Shown piece after piece: positions 37,620 through 48,597 of a DNA stretch of 64,000 bases. Position numbers and translations under genes: made by a program. The notes below the pieces were generated by a model. It worked only from the letters and a program-made list of their open reading frames with translations, had not been told where the DNA came from and searched no databases. Location of the stretch: positions 22,626,501 through 22,690,500 of the forward strand of contig JAKSXM010000272.1 of NCBI GenBank assembly GCA_022575985.1. Direction: 5' to 3'. This DNA is from Anagrus nilaparvatae (Eukaryota > Arthropoda > Insecta > Hymenoptera > Mymaridae). Numbering within the stretch: position 1 is the first letter of the stretch; the number at the start of each line of letters is the position of its first letter.

Positions 37620-39310
37620 ATATTTCACAAAGACCACCTTTTTTAAGGGTGCTTTTGCAGATTTAAGGGTTCTTTGAATTCATTTTTATTTTATCTGATA
37701 CCTCTACATTTGTAAATAGTGACCAATAAAACATATGGTAACCTAAAACTCACTAATTTTTGTGTACTTTACAAAACACCCCTTTTTAGACAATTGCAAT
37801 TTGACTTTGTTAATTATATTTCTCGAGATTTCATTCAATACATATTTATTAGGTTAAAGTTTGTGTAAAATTTAATTTAAAAAAAAAATAGATTCATATT
37901 TTGTTCATTGTAATACAGTAATTTTTTTTATAAAAAGAAAAAAAAAGTTAAAGATTTTCACTCTCATTAGACATTAAATATGTATAATAACTAATTGGCA
38001 ATGACAATACTACTTATGAAAACCTCTTTATTTTTTTATACCAAGCAATTTTGTTTTGCTACTTCTTAAATAATAATATAATAACCCATTACTTAATTTT
38101 CAAAAATTTGCTAAAAATAAATAAAAATATCTATACGGTTTCTTAATTATTTGAATTCCCCGCAAATAACGATAATAACCGAATGCGAATAAGCCGAAAA
38201 TATGCGAAAGGCCACTGTTTGCCAATTGCAACCCGCATCAGCATGATTCATTAACGTCGTTGCGTATTGTTCTGTCGTGTTCATGGCAATCATTGCTTGA
38301 TTTTTATCACATTTTTATACTTACGAGTTTTTCTCAAGAAAGAAAAATCAAATAAAATATATTTTACTGAGTTATACTCAGGACTGGTTATATTATATTG
38401 TTCAATGTATTTTTCATAGTTATGGTAAATTTAAGTAAGTAGCAAACATTCTTTACATTATATAAAATAATTGCACTGAGAAAATAATTTTTCATATCAC
38501 ATTCACAATTCACAATAATAGGGTGTAAATAACAAATGAAATTTCGGTAAGTTAAACAATTAATAACAAATCGAATGTTTTAAAAGAACTAATAATTCTT
38601 TTAACAATAGAAAATTAATAAACAATTGATAAAATCGGTCCTGCTCTTGATCTTTAATCTTTATGAATGATTATAACCTACAAAATTTATAAACCCACTC
38701 CCCCCAGGATCCTGTTTTAATGAATTCATAAATTATATTTTGTTATATTTTTGTTGACATAGATTTTCTAAAATTATGGAAATATTAGGTATACCTACAT
38801 ACATGCTATGCAAAGTTAAAAAATATATAAAAATATATTTATAAGTATTAAGTTTAAAAGTCTTGAAATTTTTAAACTTGTTTGAGATTGTGTATTCAAT
38901 ATCATTTGAAATAAAATTATTAGGTTTTATATTAGGACCAAGATACTCTATAGGTATAATATGACATTAGTTAATTGGAATCAAAAATATATACCTAAAT
39001 CACTGAAAATAATTATTTTATATATTTTTCAAAATGCAACTTTTCCAGAATTTTGCTGTTTTTTGCAATAAATCTTTTTTTAAAATTATTTTCAATATGT
39101 GCGAGCAAAATGAAATGAAATAAATTATAAATCATTTCAATCTTGATTACAGATTCAACCTAATTAGATGAAATTGAACAACATTAATCTGATTTACTGA
39201 AGATTCTTTTTTTTAATAATTCTAATACAGAAAGTATTATAAAAATATAAAGAATAATTATATATAATATTACAAAAAAACTAATTCAATATTAAGATTT
39301 ATCTGAGAAA
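37620..39310. other. No gene seen
   Basis: AT-rich intergenic sequence. A less AT-rich patch at 38155-38300 (GAATGCGAATAAGCCGAAAA, GCAACCCGCATCAGCATGAT) has no coding signal. The promoter of the 39311 gene should be near its right end. Confidence 0.4.
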
Positions 39311-41575
39311 ATGAATAAATCTAATATCGATGAAGAAGATTCGTCAAAAAAACTAATAGATTGGTCATCTGGTTTCGATACCTACAACATAACAATTAAA
39401 TGGAGTGTTGATAATATTATACAAAATACTGATATTTTATCACCAGTATTTACAGCTGGTGATAATGATGAATTAAAATGGCAATTCGTATTTAAATATA
39501 AAGGCTTTGTGTCTGGTTATAAGCAAAATTATCATGAATTTTTTTTAGGTTTAATATTTTTAAAACCAAATCCTAGTGATATTTTATATTTTTGGGACGC
39601 TTGTATTTTATCATATGTTGAATTGTATTTTGAAACTCAAAAAAATAAATCTTCAGCCATAGGAAAATTATACGGATATGAATATTATCAAAATAATTCA
39701 ATTTCTTTAACTTGTTACATTGGAGTTAAAATTAATAATTTTATTGATAATTCAAAAGTGTATTTAAATAAACAAAATAATGATTCACCAAAGTTTTATA
39801 TAATGGATGGTTCATTAAAAAATCCAATAAGAAAAGAAATTCCATTTTTAGTAAAACATAATGATGTTTTTGATTATTTAACAAGATGTGAACATAATTT
39901 ATCAAGCAATTATGAAGATAACGTTAGGAAAAAAATAGGAAAATTAAAAACATTTAAAAATATTGTCCGTTGGATTAATGGTCCAAAAATTTATAATGGT
40001 ATTTATAGATGGTCTAATATTAGTCAAAATCCATTTCAATGCAAATCACCAGAATTTATTGTGGGTTCTAATGAAATTATTTTTAATCATTTAATAAAAC
40101 ATGATCCTGATTTTTATTATTTTGGAAATGAAATTATTGCAAAAAATAATATTTCTAAAATTTATTGGAGAGCTGTAATTGATCATGATAATATTTATAA
40201 TTTTGATTATTTGTATATTTTTCAAGATGAAACGCTTTGCCTACCTAGTAATAGATATCAGTTCTTGGAAAATTCTTTTAATGTTACAATTCATTTTTTC
40301 ATTGAATTAACTGATTCCAATAAATATTCTACAATGAAGATATCAAATAATTTTGCTAAGTCACCATTAAGAATGAGTGTGCATAAGTATATTGACAAAA
40401 TAGAAAGATTTGATCTAGAGTATCCAGCTATGCAAAGAGAAGTTCCAAAAAAAACAAATATAAATAAAATCAATGGTACAATAAGTAACAAAGTGCATGT
40501 AATTAATGTTGAATGGAATATTGGAAAATGGAACTGTGAACCTATTTCGACTGAGTATAAAATAATGAAAGAAAATGTTCAATTAAGATTATTATTAAAT
40601 GTGGTGAATAATTTTAATTTAGATAAAGTACCAAGATTAACTTTAGAATTTGAAAATATAAATGACATAAAATACTATCTATGGCAAGCTAAGATACGTA
40701 ATAAAAATTATCCAGCACAACTTTTTGGTCAATGGATTTGTAATGGTAAATCATTAGAATTATCGATGAAGGATGCTGAATTATTCGCTAATGATAATTG
40801 TATTTCAATAATATGTCATATTTCTGTTGAATTTAAAGAAAAAAATCTTCCTTTGAATGAATTATGTCTTAAAAATGAAGAACAATTTAAGGAGTCTGCA
40901 GAAAATAATAAAAAATCTACCAATAATGATAAAAATATGGTAGAAAATAATAAAAAATCTGCCAATAATAATGAAAATATTGTACAAAATAATCAAAGCT
41001 CGAATAAAAGTAACGAAGAACTACTTGAAGAAATTTCCATTTTACGTAAACGTCTTAACGACTTGGAAAGTTCGCAAAATGATAAAAAACTTCCTGATTG
41101 CAATATAAAAAGTGGGGTAAATTTATACCCAGTTCATAAATACTTCCTTGCAGCTAAAAGTCAAGTTTTTAAAAATATGTTTGAAGGAAACCAAAAAATG
41201 AATCTTATAATAATAAATGAATTAAATGATGAAGCTATGAAAATACTATTATATTATTTTTATACTGGTGAACTCAATAAATTAAATGATTATGAACTGA
41301 TACCCAATTTGTTAACAGTTGCTAATAAGTATCAAATTGAAGATTTATATAGTAAGCTTGAACAGTGTATTAATAAAAATTTAAATGTTAAAAATGCTAT
41401 AGAAGCTCTGGTTCTAGCTAATGACTATAATTTTGAAGAATTAAAAAATACGGCTTTGGATTTGGTCATTAAAAATGTAAATGAATTTTTTAGTCCAGAA
41501 ATGCAAACTTTCATGAAAAGTAAACCAAAATTATTCAGTGAATTGTTGCAACGTATTAGAAATGTTCAAAAATAA
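39311..41575 (+). CDS. Triple-MATH plus BTB protein, 754 residues
   Basis: A single long exon from the first ATG. Three MATH-like units precede one BTB. MATH1 (about 24-145): ITIKWSVDNI, ILSPVFTAGDNDELKWQFVF, FKYKGF. MATH2 (about 217-335): YRWSNISQNPFQCKSPEFIV. MATH3 (about 395-510): INVEWNIGKWNCEPISTEYK, YYLWQAKI, SIICHISVEFKE. A low-complexity Asn/Lys linker (about 525-565) contains an imperfect repeat built on ENNKKSTNN/ENNKKSANN. A short coiled coil (LLEEISILRKRLNDLESS, 571-588) leads to BTB (about 594-700: YPVHKYFLAAKSQVFKNMFE, YYFYTGELNKL) and a BACK-like tail (AIEALVLANDYNFEELKNTA and on), as in SPOP. Most family members have one MATH, so the tandem units are unusual. The expected role is CUL3 adaptor for substrates. 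Diverged MATH sequences suggest fast evolution. Confidence 0.85.
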   Translation: MNKSNIDEEDSSKKLIDWSSGFDTYNITIKWSVDNIIQNTDILSPVFTAGDNDELKWQFVFKYKGFVSGYKQNYHEFFLGLIFLKPNPSDILYFWDACILSYVELYFETQKNKSSAIGKLYGYEYYQNNSISLTCYIGVKINNFIDNSKVYLNKQNNDSPKFYIMDGSLKNPIRKEIPFLVKHNDVFDYLTRCEHNLSSNYEDNVRKKIGKLKTFKNIVRWINGPKIYNGIYRWSNISQNPFQCKSPEFIVGSNEIIFNHLIKHDPDFYYFGNEIIAKNNISKIYWRAVIDHDNIYNFDYLYIFQDETLCLPSNRYQFLENSFNVTIHFFIELTDSNKYSTMKISNNFAKSPLRMSVHKYIDKIERFDLEYPAMQREVPKKTNINKINGTISNKVHVINVEWNIGKWNCEPISTEYKIMKENVQLRLLLNVVNNFNLDKVPRLTLEFENINDIKYYLWQAKIRNKNYPAQLFGQWICNGKSLELSMKDAELFANDNCISIICHISVEFKEKNLPLNELCLKNEEQFKESAENNKKSTNNDKNMVENNKKSANNNENIVQNNQSSNKSNEELLEEISILRKRLNDLESSQNDKKLPDCNIKSGVNLYPVHKYFLAAKSQVFKNMFEGNQKMNLIIINELNDEAMKILLYYFYTGELNKLNDYELIPNLLTVANKYQIEDLYSKLEQCINKNLNVKNAIEALVLANDYNFEELKNTALDLVIKNVNEFFSPEMQTFMKSKPKLFSELLQRIRNVQK

Positions 41576-41931
41576 ATACTTAACAATATATGTTATTTGC
41601 ATTATTTTAATTTGTATTATTGATATATGTATTAGCATTATGATATTTTATATAAATTTATCATAAAATAATAAAATTAATTCTTAAAGAAATTATAATT
41701 TATTTTAAAAAATTGTATGCGATGATATTAGAAAAATGTAAGATTATTTTCTCACTGCAATTTAATTAATATTTTGAAAATAAAATATTTTATTATTTTA
41801 AAATTTTTTAAGGATCTGGATGGTAATTAAAATAAAATTATCAATAAATATCATCATTCAAAGTATTATTTTAAAATTATTGTCAAAGATTTATCAACAA
41901 AGTTTATCATTAAAAAAGGATCTTTAAAAAA

Positions 41932-42447
41932 ATGAGTGTATCTGTTAAAAAGAATGATGTTATGGATCCAAATGATAATTTATCAAAAATTAATGATAAA
42001 ATTAAGTATACAATCAATGATCAAGTATGTACAATTAGATTAAAATGGGATATTGATAATTGGAAATCCGAACTTCTATCTGCTGAATATAAAATTGGAG
42101 ATAAAGAAAATATTCAAGTAAAGTTACTTCTACGTTCAGTATTTAATCTAAAAGAAAATGATTTAGCACATAAATTAGATAAAGGGGTAAGATTAACCCT
42201 GGAATTCAAAGATAAAAAAGATATCAAAAATTATTTTTGGGATGCTAAAATATTGTGTAACAAAACGTCATTTACAATTGACTTTGATGAATTAATTTGT
42301 GAAGGAGAATCTTTAGAATTTTTACAAGAGTATCCATGGCTATTTTCTGGAAAAAATTCTTTTTCAGTTATATGTAACATTGCCATAGAATTCAAAGAGA
42401 ATAGTTCTCTTGCTAAACAATTATTGAGTCCATCTGAAGATAATTAA
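41932..42447 (+). CDS. MATH-only protein, 171 residues
   Basis: Intronless, starting at the first ATG after an in-frame-stop-rich leader. One MATH-like domain fills it: IRLKWDIDNWKSELLSAEYK, VRLTLEFKDKKDIKNYFWDA, EFLQEYPWLFSGKNSFSVIC and NIAIEFKENSS. It lies 356 bp after, and on the same strand as, the triple-MATH gene. It aligns with that protein's third MATH (WNIGKWNCEPISTEYK) and with the 284-residue protein (NYFWNAKL, NYSWFFTSNN). No BTB follows in any frame before 43.3 kb, so it has either lost its BTB or works as a free substrate-binding module. Confidence 0.75.
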   Translation: MSVSVKKNDVMDPNDNLSKINDKIKYTINDQVCTIRLKWDIDNWKSELLSAEYKIGDKENIQVKLLLRSVFNLKENDLAHKLDKGVRLTLEFKDKKDIKNYFWDAKILCNKTSFTIDFDELICEGESLEFLQEYPWLFSGKNSFSVICNIAIEFKENSSLAKQLLSPSEDN

Positions 42448-43336
42448 TTGGTGATAAAATATGATTATGAATTTCATTTTATTTGTATTAAAACTTTCTT
42501 AGAAATTAACAGTTTACTTTTATTTTAATTTTTTTTTGTTTTAATTATCTTCTGTTCAGAAGTTTCATATTTTTATGTATAAAATGTTTAAATAGGTAAA
42601 TACACTTTTGCACAGCAAATAAGTTGTTTATTTTTATTACCCAACCAATTCACCCTTTGATTATGATATTTTTTATTAATACACTGAAAAAATTTTCTAC
42701 TTTTCGCAATTGGAAAATTTTTTCAAACTTGTTAATAGGTAAATAACATTTTATCAAATGTTATCAAATTCTTTTTATAAAGAAATTTCAAGTCGTTTAA
42801 ATTTAACAATTTAACCTTAGTCGTGTAAATTTATGATTTTTAAAAATTTTTATTATGGTAGATACCGTAAAATTGTTTTGAATTTTTTCTTAAACGGTTT
42901 ATAGTCATAACTTTACAAAATTGAGGTCTTAAAACCTCAATTGGAACTCAGCATTTAAAACTTTATACTCTATTTTACAAAAGTTAAAAAATAATAAGAC
43001 GTGTAGTATATTACGATTTATTCCCAGAAAAATAATAAAGATTGGTCTAAATAGTATGTAAATTACCATTTGAGAAGAAATTAAATTTTTAAATTAAAAT
43101 TTAAAATTTAAAACTACGGCAATTTTGGTAAGGAGAATATAAAATCAGTAAAATTAGTAACATATTAGCTGAAAAATTTATTGTAAATAAAAAAACAAGA
43201 GAAGAAAATTAATTTTTATAATTACACAAATTTTATTTGAATTATAATGCATTGTGCATAATTTTAAACAGTAATAAATTCGGAAAAAAATTAATTTTTA
43301 TATAAAAAAGCTCGAATTTAAAGATGGGAAACTGAA
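42448..43336. other. No gene seen; worn repeat of family A
   Basis: AT-rich spacer between the MATH gene and the kinase-like gene. At about 43008-43085 a degenerate family A piece is recognisable (TAGTATATTACGATTTATTC, GTAAATTACCATTTGAGAAG). Confidence 0.5.
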
Positions 43337-46300
43337 TTAATTCTTTGCTGCAACTTCATGAGTAAATTCACACGTAATTTCACATGAACATTCGTTATAA
43401 ATTGCATTTTCATCTTTAGTAGAATTATTTATTTCTTGATTTGTAGATGATGCAGGTAGATTACCTTCGCATTTACGTTTTAATTTTTTATCTTCAGATT
43501 TAACAGAAGAATATTTAGTCCTAAATAAATCAAAGGCTTTTATTTTCAACTTATCAGTGCTCAGGTCGACTAAAATATTCTTTGGTTCAATCTCAGCATC
43601 AGAGATAAAATTTTCATGCATATAACCCATTTCATCGCACAATTGTTGAAGAATTTTATTTTTTTTATCTTTATTTGACATTAGGCTTCGTTTTAAATCG
43701 TCATTTTCTAAAATTTCATCTAATGGTAATCCATAAAAATTTTCTCTTACGATGTGGTAACTAAATTTTTGTAAATGAACTACACCTAGAAAACTAAAGA
43801 AATTATTGTGATCGATATTTTTCATAAATGCAATCAAGTTATCTGCGCCAAATGATTCATAAAAACTAATCCCATAAGTTAATAATACTTCTTTGCTGTT
43901 CCATAATCCTTTTTTTGTTCTAATCAAATCATCGCATTCTTCATTTGGATTTCCTAATTTTTTAATCTCACTTCTGTCAATTATATTTATTCCTGCAGCT
44001 GTGAAATCTTTTTCTAGCTGCTTTCCTAAACTTTCTAAATATTCAGATTCACATTCCTATGGAAAAAAAATAATTTATGTAACATTGAGTTTGTTGAAAT
44101 TATTGGATTTTAGTCAAACTACTTGTGATGAAAATTAATAAAAAATTATAAAGTATTTTAGTAATTATTACGAATAATTCGAAAATTGTTTTTAAAAAAA
44201 AATCACAATGTTCTTCAATTTTTACACTTGAAATTTTTAAAAAAGTATCAAAAACAACTTACATGTTCTGAACATCTTCTATTAGATAATGATGATACTT
44301 CATGAAGGAATTCACAACTAATTTCACAAGACCATTCATTGTAAAAAGCATCTTTGCCTTCTTGATTTTGAAAAACTGTAGGAATATTACCTTCACATTT
44401 TTTTGGCATTTTCTCTCTTAAATAATTAAAAGGGATAAAATTATTTTCTAAATTATAAGATTTTATTTTTAATTTATCATTGTTTAGATCAACTAAAATA
44501 TTGTGTGATTCTATATCTGTACTTAAGTGGTCTTTTTCATGCATGTAAGCCATTGCATTACATAATTGCTGATGGATTTTATTTTTTTATCTTTATTTGA
44601 CATTAGGATTTCTTTTAAATCGTCATTTTCTAAAATTTCATTTAATGGTAAACCATAAAATTTTTCCATTACTAAGTCATACTGATTTCTGTCGAAATAA
44701 ACGCCATGTAAACTTAAAAAATTATCATGCTGAATATTGTTCATAAATGTTATCATACAATCCAATTTATCATCACAAATAATATACCAAAAATAATTCC
44801 CTGATCCTAATAATACTTCTTGATTGTTCCATTTTCCTTGTTTGAAATGATAATGATCTGATGGACTGAATTCTAATTTTGAATTTTCAGATACTTGTAT
44901 CTCACTGTTGTCAATTATTTTAACTCCTGCTGATTCTAAAATTTCTTTTGAAATATCTGAACTTTTTTCTGATTTCTCAGAGTCATCGGAATGCTATAAT
45001 AATTGAACATACATAATTCATTAATAGTATATTTTTATCCTATAGGCCACAAAAATAAAGAATGGCCCAGATCACTCGTAAATTGCGATCCTAGGCGAAG
45101 CCAAAGATGGCAAACTGTGATCTGGTATATTTTTTTTACGGCCGAGGGCAAAAAAAACATAATTTTCTTGTCAGCGGCCGCAAAGCACGTATTTCTTGGC
45201 GCGATTCGAAAATACGTCTTTTCTTTGCCATCAACCGTGAAAAAAGAATGTCCCAGATCGTAGTTTGCTATTCTCGGCTTCGCATCGGATTGCAATCTGG
45301 GTCATTATTTATTTTTGCGACTTAGGATAAAACGGGATAAAAATATACTATTTTTTTCGTCAGTGGCAAGAAAAGATGTATTTTCGAATCGCACCGCGGT
45401 CGAGAATTAAGTGCTTTCTGGCCGCTGATAAGAACTTATATTAAAAAAATGAGAAAATATTATTGTTATGCGGTTCGATCTTTATTTATGGGCAGAATTT
45501 TTCGCTGATAGCAATTTATTTTTTTAAATAATCAAATAATTAAATTATTTTACAAGCTTTTCAGTAAACTATTTGAAGAAGCGTTTTTACTTTTGGTTAA
45601 GGCGCCAAAAATGTTAAATGCATGCAAAAATTTTATCTGCACGAAAATGGATCCACTTTAGTGAATCGTATATATTTATGGTCACTAAAACGAGACTAAA
45701 ACCGGTTTCATCCATTTTCCGATGGCCAGTTTTTAGTAATGAACGCTATATCATAAAAAATCGACAAAAAATTTGCATGATAGGTAAATTCATGAAAGCA
45801 GTTGCTGATTGAGCCTATGTTTGGTACCCCACTTAGGTTTTCGGAGTCACTGATCACGATTTTTAAGACTAATTTTTAAAAATCAAAATTGCGTATTCCT
45901 AGCCTCAGAAACGGTGATTTTTGCTGTTTTAAGCATGTTTACGCTGTCGACTAAATATTTCGGACCAGTTATCACGATTCTGAGGTGATAAAAGAGCGGG
46001 CTCATAATTGCCGATTTCTAAATTGGCAATAAATGCTATTTTAAGCTTCTTAGCTTGTTGCATAATAAGTTTTTGTGATCGGTAATTCTGAGGTCAAATT
46101 TTTAATAACCATTTTGAGCTCGATATTTTGATTTTTAAAAATCTGACTTCAAAAGCGCGATTAGCGACCCCAAAAAGCTTAGTGGGGTACCAAAAATAGT
46201 CTCAATCAGCAATTGTTTTTAAAATCTTACCTATATATTGCAAATTTTTTGTCGATTTTTCATGATATAGCATTCATTACGTTAAAAATACATACGTTTC

Positions 46301-46877
46301 ACTGAGGTGGATCCATTCTCGTGCTGATAAAATTTTTGGATGCATTTAACATCGCTGGTGTCTTGACTACCTATATGAATTTATTCTAAAAGAACGCTGC
46401 ATGAGTGCAATCTCATTTTTATTAAATTGAAATATTCAGATCGAATACTTTCAATAATCAAAGCCAACTAACAAAGGGAGGCCACTACATTACCAAATTA
46501 TAATCTTTAGTTATGGATGATTTTCATATGTTGAAAAAATACCCCCGATATTTTACGTTAGTTCCGGAATAATAGATCAAGCGTATTTTTACCTGCCAGT
46601 TAGCAGCGATTTTATATGCTTATTATATTAGTTTTATGCATAAATTAATAAGGAACATTATAACCGACTTACCTTTGATTCATTATCCCGCTCTTTTATT
46701 GAATTTTTAGGGCTAATATTTGGTTTGCAAAATCCAATAATAATCTGCAAAAAATTTATAAACATTTTAAATATATATAATTAAAAAATTAATATAGTAC
46801 TTATATTGTTATATTAAATTAAAACTTACACAACTGCTTAGCAAAAGAGCAGAAAATAAAAAATTTTTGAAATTCAT
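43337..46877 (-). CDS. Secreted protein with two pseudokinase-like domains; one frameshift
   Basis: Exons are 46877-46830, 46744-46673, 44993-44263 and 44056-43337, with consensus GTAAGT donors and CAG/TAG acceptors, about 520 residues. Exon 1 encodes a signal peptide (MNFKNFLFSALLLSSC). Exons 3 and 4 each encode one copy of a kinase-like domain: W-N-x-(Q/K)-EVLL at a glycine-loop position, then MNNIQHDNFLSLHGV / MKNIDHNNFFSFLGV, an EKFYGLPLNEILENDDL hinge, a YMHE helix and a catalytic-loop relic (STDIESHNILVDL / DAEIEPKNILVDL). HRD is STD in one copy and DAE in the other, DFG is gone (SYNL / AFDL), and no VAIK lysine is visible, so both should be inactive. Each copy ends with a shared tail (KKCEGN.., SCEI.CEF.HEV). 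Exon 3 is one base short in a T-run at about 44582-44588 (7 T versus 8 in the sister copy), which breaks the frame. It is either a sequencing error or a pseudogene. Confidence 0.7.
45023..45445. repeat. Dispersed hairpin family A, copy 5, in an intron
   Basis: Inside intron 2 of the kinase-like gene. Ends are TTAATAGTATATTTTTATCC and GGATAAAAATATACTATTT (near 45335-45353). Two inverted core blocks (GATCCTAGGCGAAGCCAAAG and TCTCGGCTTCGCATCGGATT) surround GCGCGATTCGAAAATACG. The piece at 45353-45445 (GTCAGTGGCAAGAAAAGATG, GTGCTTTCTGGCCGCTGATA) matches the right part of copies 1 and 3. Confidence 0.75.
45594..46371. mobile_element. Fold-back family B, complete copy, in an intron
   Basis: Left end GGTTAAGGCGCCAAAAATGT, TAAATGCATGCAAAAATTTT; right end inverted: AAAATTTTTGGATGCATTTA, ACATCGCTGGTGTCTTGACT. 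Inner pairs include AATGGATCCACTTTAGTGAA / TTCACTGAGGTGGATCCATT and GCAGTTGCTGATTGAGCCTA / TCAATCAGCAATTG. The arms are about 350 bp and fairly diverged. Non-coding; lies in intron 2 of the kinase-like gene. A half copy is at 26473. Confidence 0.8.
46472..46560. repeat. Left end of fold-back family C
   Basis: CAAAGGGAGGCCACTACATT, AATCTTTAGTTATGGATGAT and TTTCATATGTTGAAAAAATA match the end of the complete element at 56601-57513. Located in intron 2 of the kinase-like gene, 110 bp downstream of its exon 2. Confidence 0.65.
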
Positions 46878-47984
46878 GATAAATAATATAAAAAGTACGA
46901 TTATTTCATAAACCCTGCTTATATAGCTTAGAATCTAAAAAGATAACTAAACAAATTTTTTTAAACATATTTTATTTGATAAAAAATTTCACAACCTCAT
47001 TATGTATGTATTGATTTTTCAATAAACTTAAAAATAGAATTAAAAACTATTATTTTTTTTAAATTTAATTTTTTATTTTCATTCAAATTGAATGTAATAT
47101 TATTTTAATAAAGATATAAATGACAAAAAAATGGTTTTTATCTGATATTATTTTTCATTTGTATCAATAATATTTTTTTTATAATATAAACTTTAATTTC
47201 ACAATCACAAAGTTTGTAAATGTTATTATTATATTAATATGGGGAAATAATTTTTTTCTGACTTAAATGGACCATATTTCATTAGATTCTGAATCATGAT
47301 GAGGCTCTAATAAACAAGTAGGATACAATGAGCGTGCTAATCCAAATTTAATAATTAATAATTTATTTTTTGAAAAAATATAGTAATTTTTACACAAATT
47401 AAGCACTTTTAAAGCATACAAATTGCAAGTAAAAAGTTACGAATTCATATAAAATTTTATCATTAAGCTCGTTCACAAGCAACGCAATGATCTTTATAAA
47501 ATCATAATTTTATGTAAGGATGAATGAATCATGAAATTTTATAATGATTTGCATATTTTATTTTTTAATTTAATTATTATTTTTCTTTTTAGTAGCTGGG
47601 TAAAGTTTTGAGTAAGTTGTTTGAATTTTCAAGTAAAAAAATTAAAATTACTATTTTATATTTTTAGAAGAAGCACTCCAAATAATGTTAGTATTGCTGA
47701 ATCAAAAATCTTATTTTATAATAAATATTTCAATTTATTTAAAAATTTTTAAATAAGTTTAAAAATTTTTCTAAAATCACCACTTAACAGAAATTTTTTT
47801 TTTCAATGGGAGTTTGAAAAGACAATAAAAAGAAAAGATCATTTCGATGCGTCATCATTTCTTGGTTTTTTAATATGATACTTAGATGAAATACACTTTC
47901 AACCATTACTAATATTTTGTGATTTCTTGAGGAACCGTAAAACGTTATAATGGTCATTTCGGTCAAAATAATGGGCATTTGGTT

Positions 47985-48284
47985 TTTGACTATAGCGATG
48001 AGAGAATAGGTGGTGGAGTATTGCGGCTGACGGGAATTTAAAGATGTTACTGATACGGAAAAGATTATACCAACCGGAAGTATTTTGGTTCATTTGCGAG
48101 GTTATAGCGTTATTTCAAAGATTTAGAAAAAAAAATCTATTTTATAACATTGAGCCCGGCGTTTATAAGCCCAGAAGGCGCTTTAGAATAAACGAAGGGT
48201 ATCTTGGGTGTTTTTTCAACATATTAAAGTCATCCATAACTAAAGATTTTAATTTGTCGACCCAAATGTTTTGGTCTCCTCTCG
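47985..48284. repeat. Right arm of fold-back family C
   Basis: GACTATAGCGATGAGAGAAT, ACCAACCGGAAGTATTTTGG, TAACATTGAGCCCGGCGTTT, AAAGTCATCCATAACTAAAG and CGACCCAAATGTTTTGGTCT match the right arm of 56601-57513 (about 57220-57513). It lies between the kinase-like gene and the RING gene. The frames at 47899-48295 are shadows of this repeat. Confidence 0.75.
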
Positions 48285-48597
48285 TAAATTTCTGAGAAAA
48301 AATCTGATAATTTAAATTTACTATTTGGTGTAAAGTTTAATTATTGGATTTAAAAACGGTAAATTTTAAATATCCTAAAATTAGCCTCTTGAAAATTAGA
48401 ATCAGTTTTCAAAAAAAATGATCATTGGAAATCATCTTTTAATAATAAAACTTTTATGTTAATATTTGCTAAAATGAAATATTTGAAAACTTAAAAGATT
48501 CTTGTGTTATAAATTGAATTTAAAATAAATAAAAAAATCATTATTTCTATTATATTTTAGCTGATTTTAAAACAGTAATACCAATTTTTATTTTCAG

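Noticed and set aside
45003..45325. Overlapping frames on both strands (about 70-86 codons)
   Set aside because: They lie fully within a hairpin repeat of family A and mirror each other.
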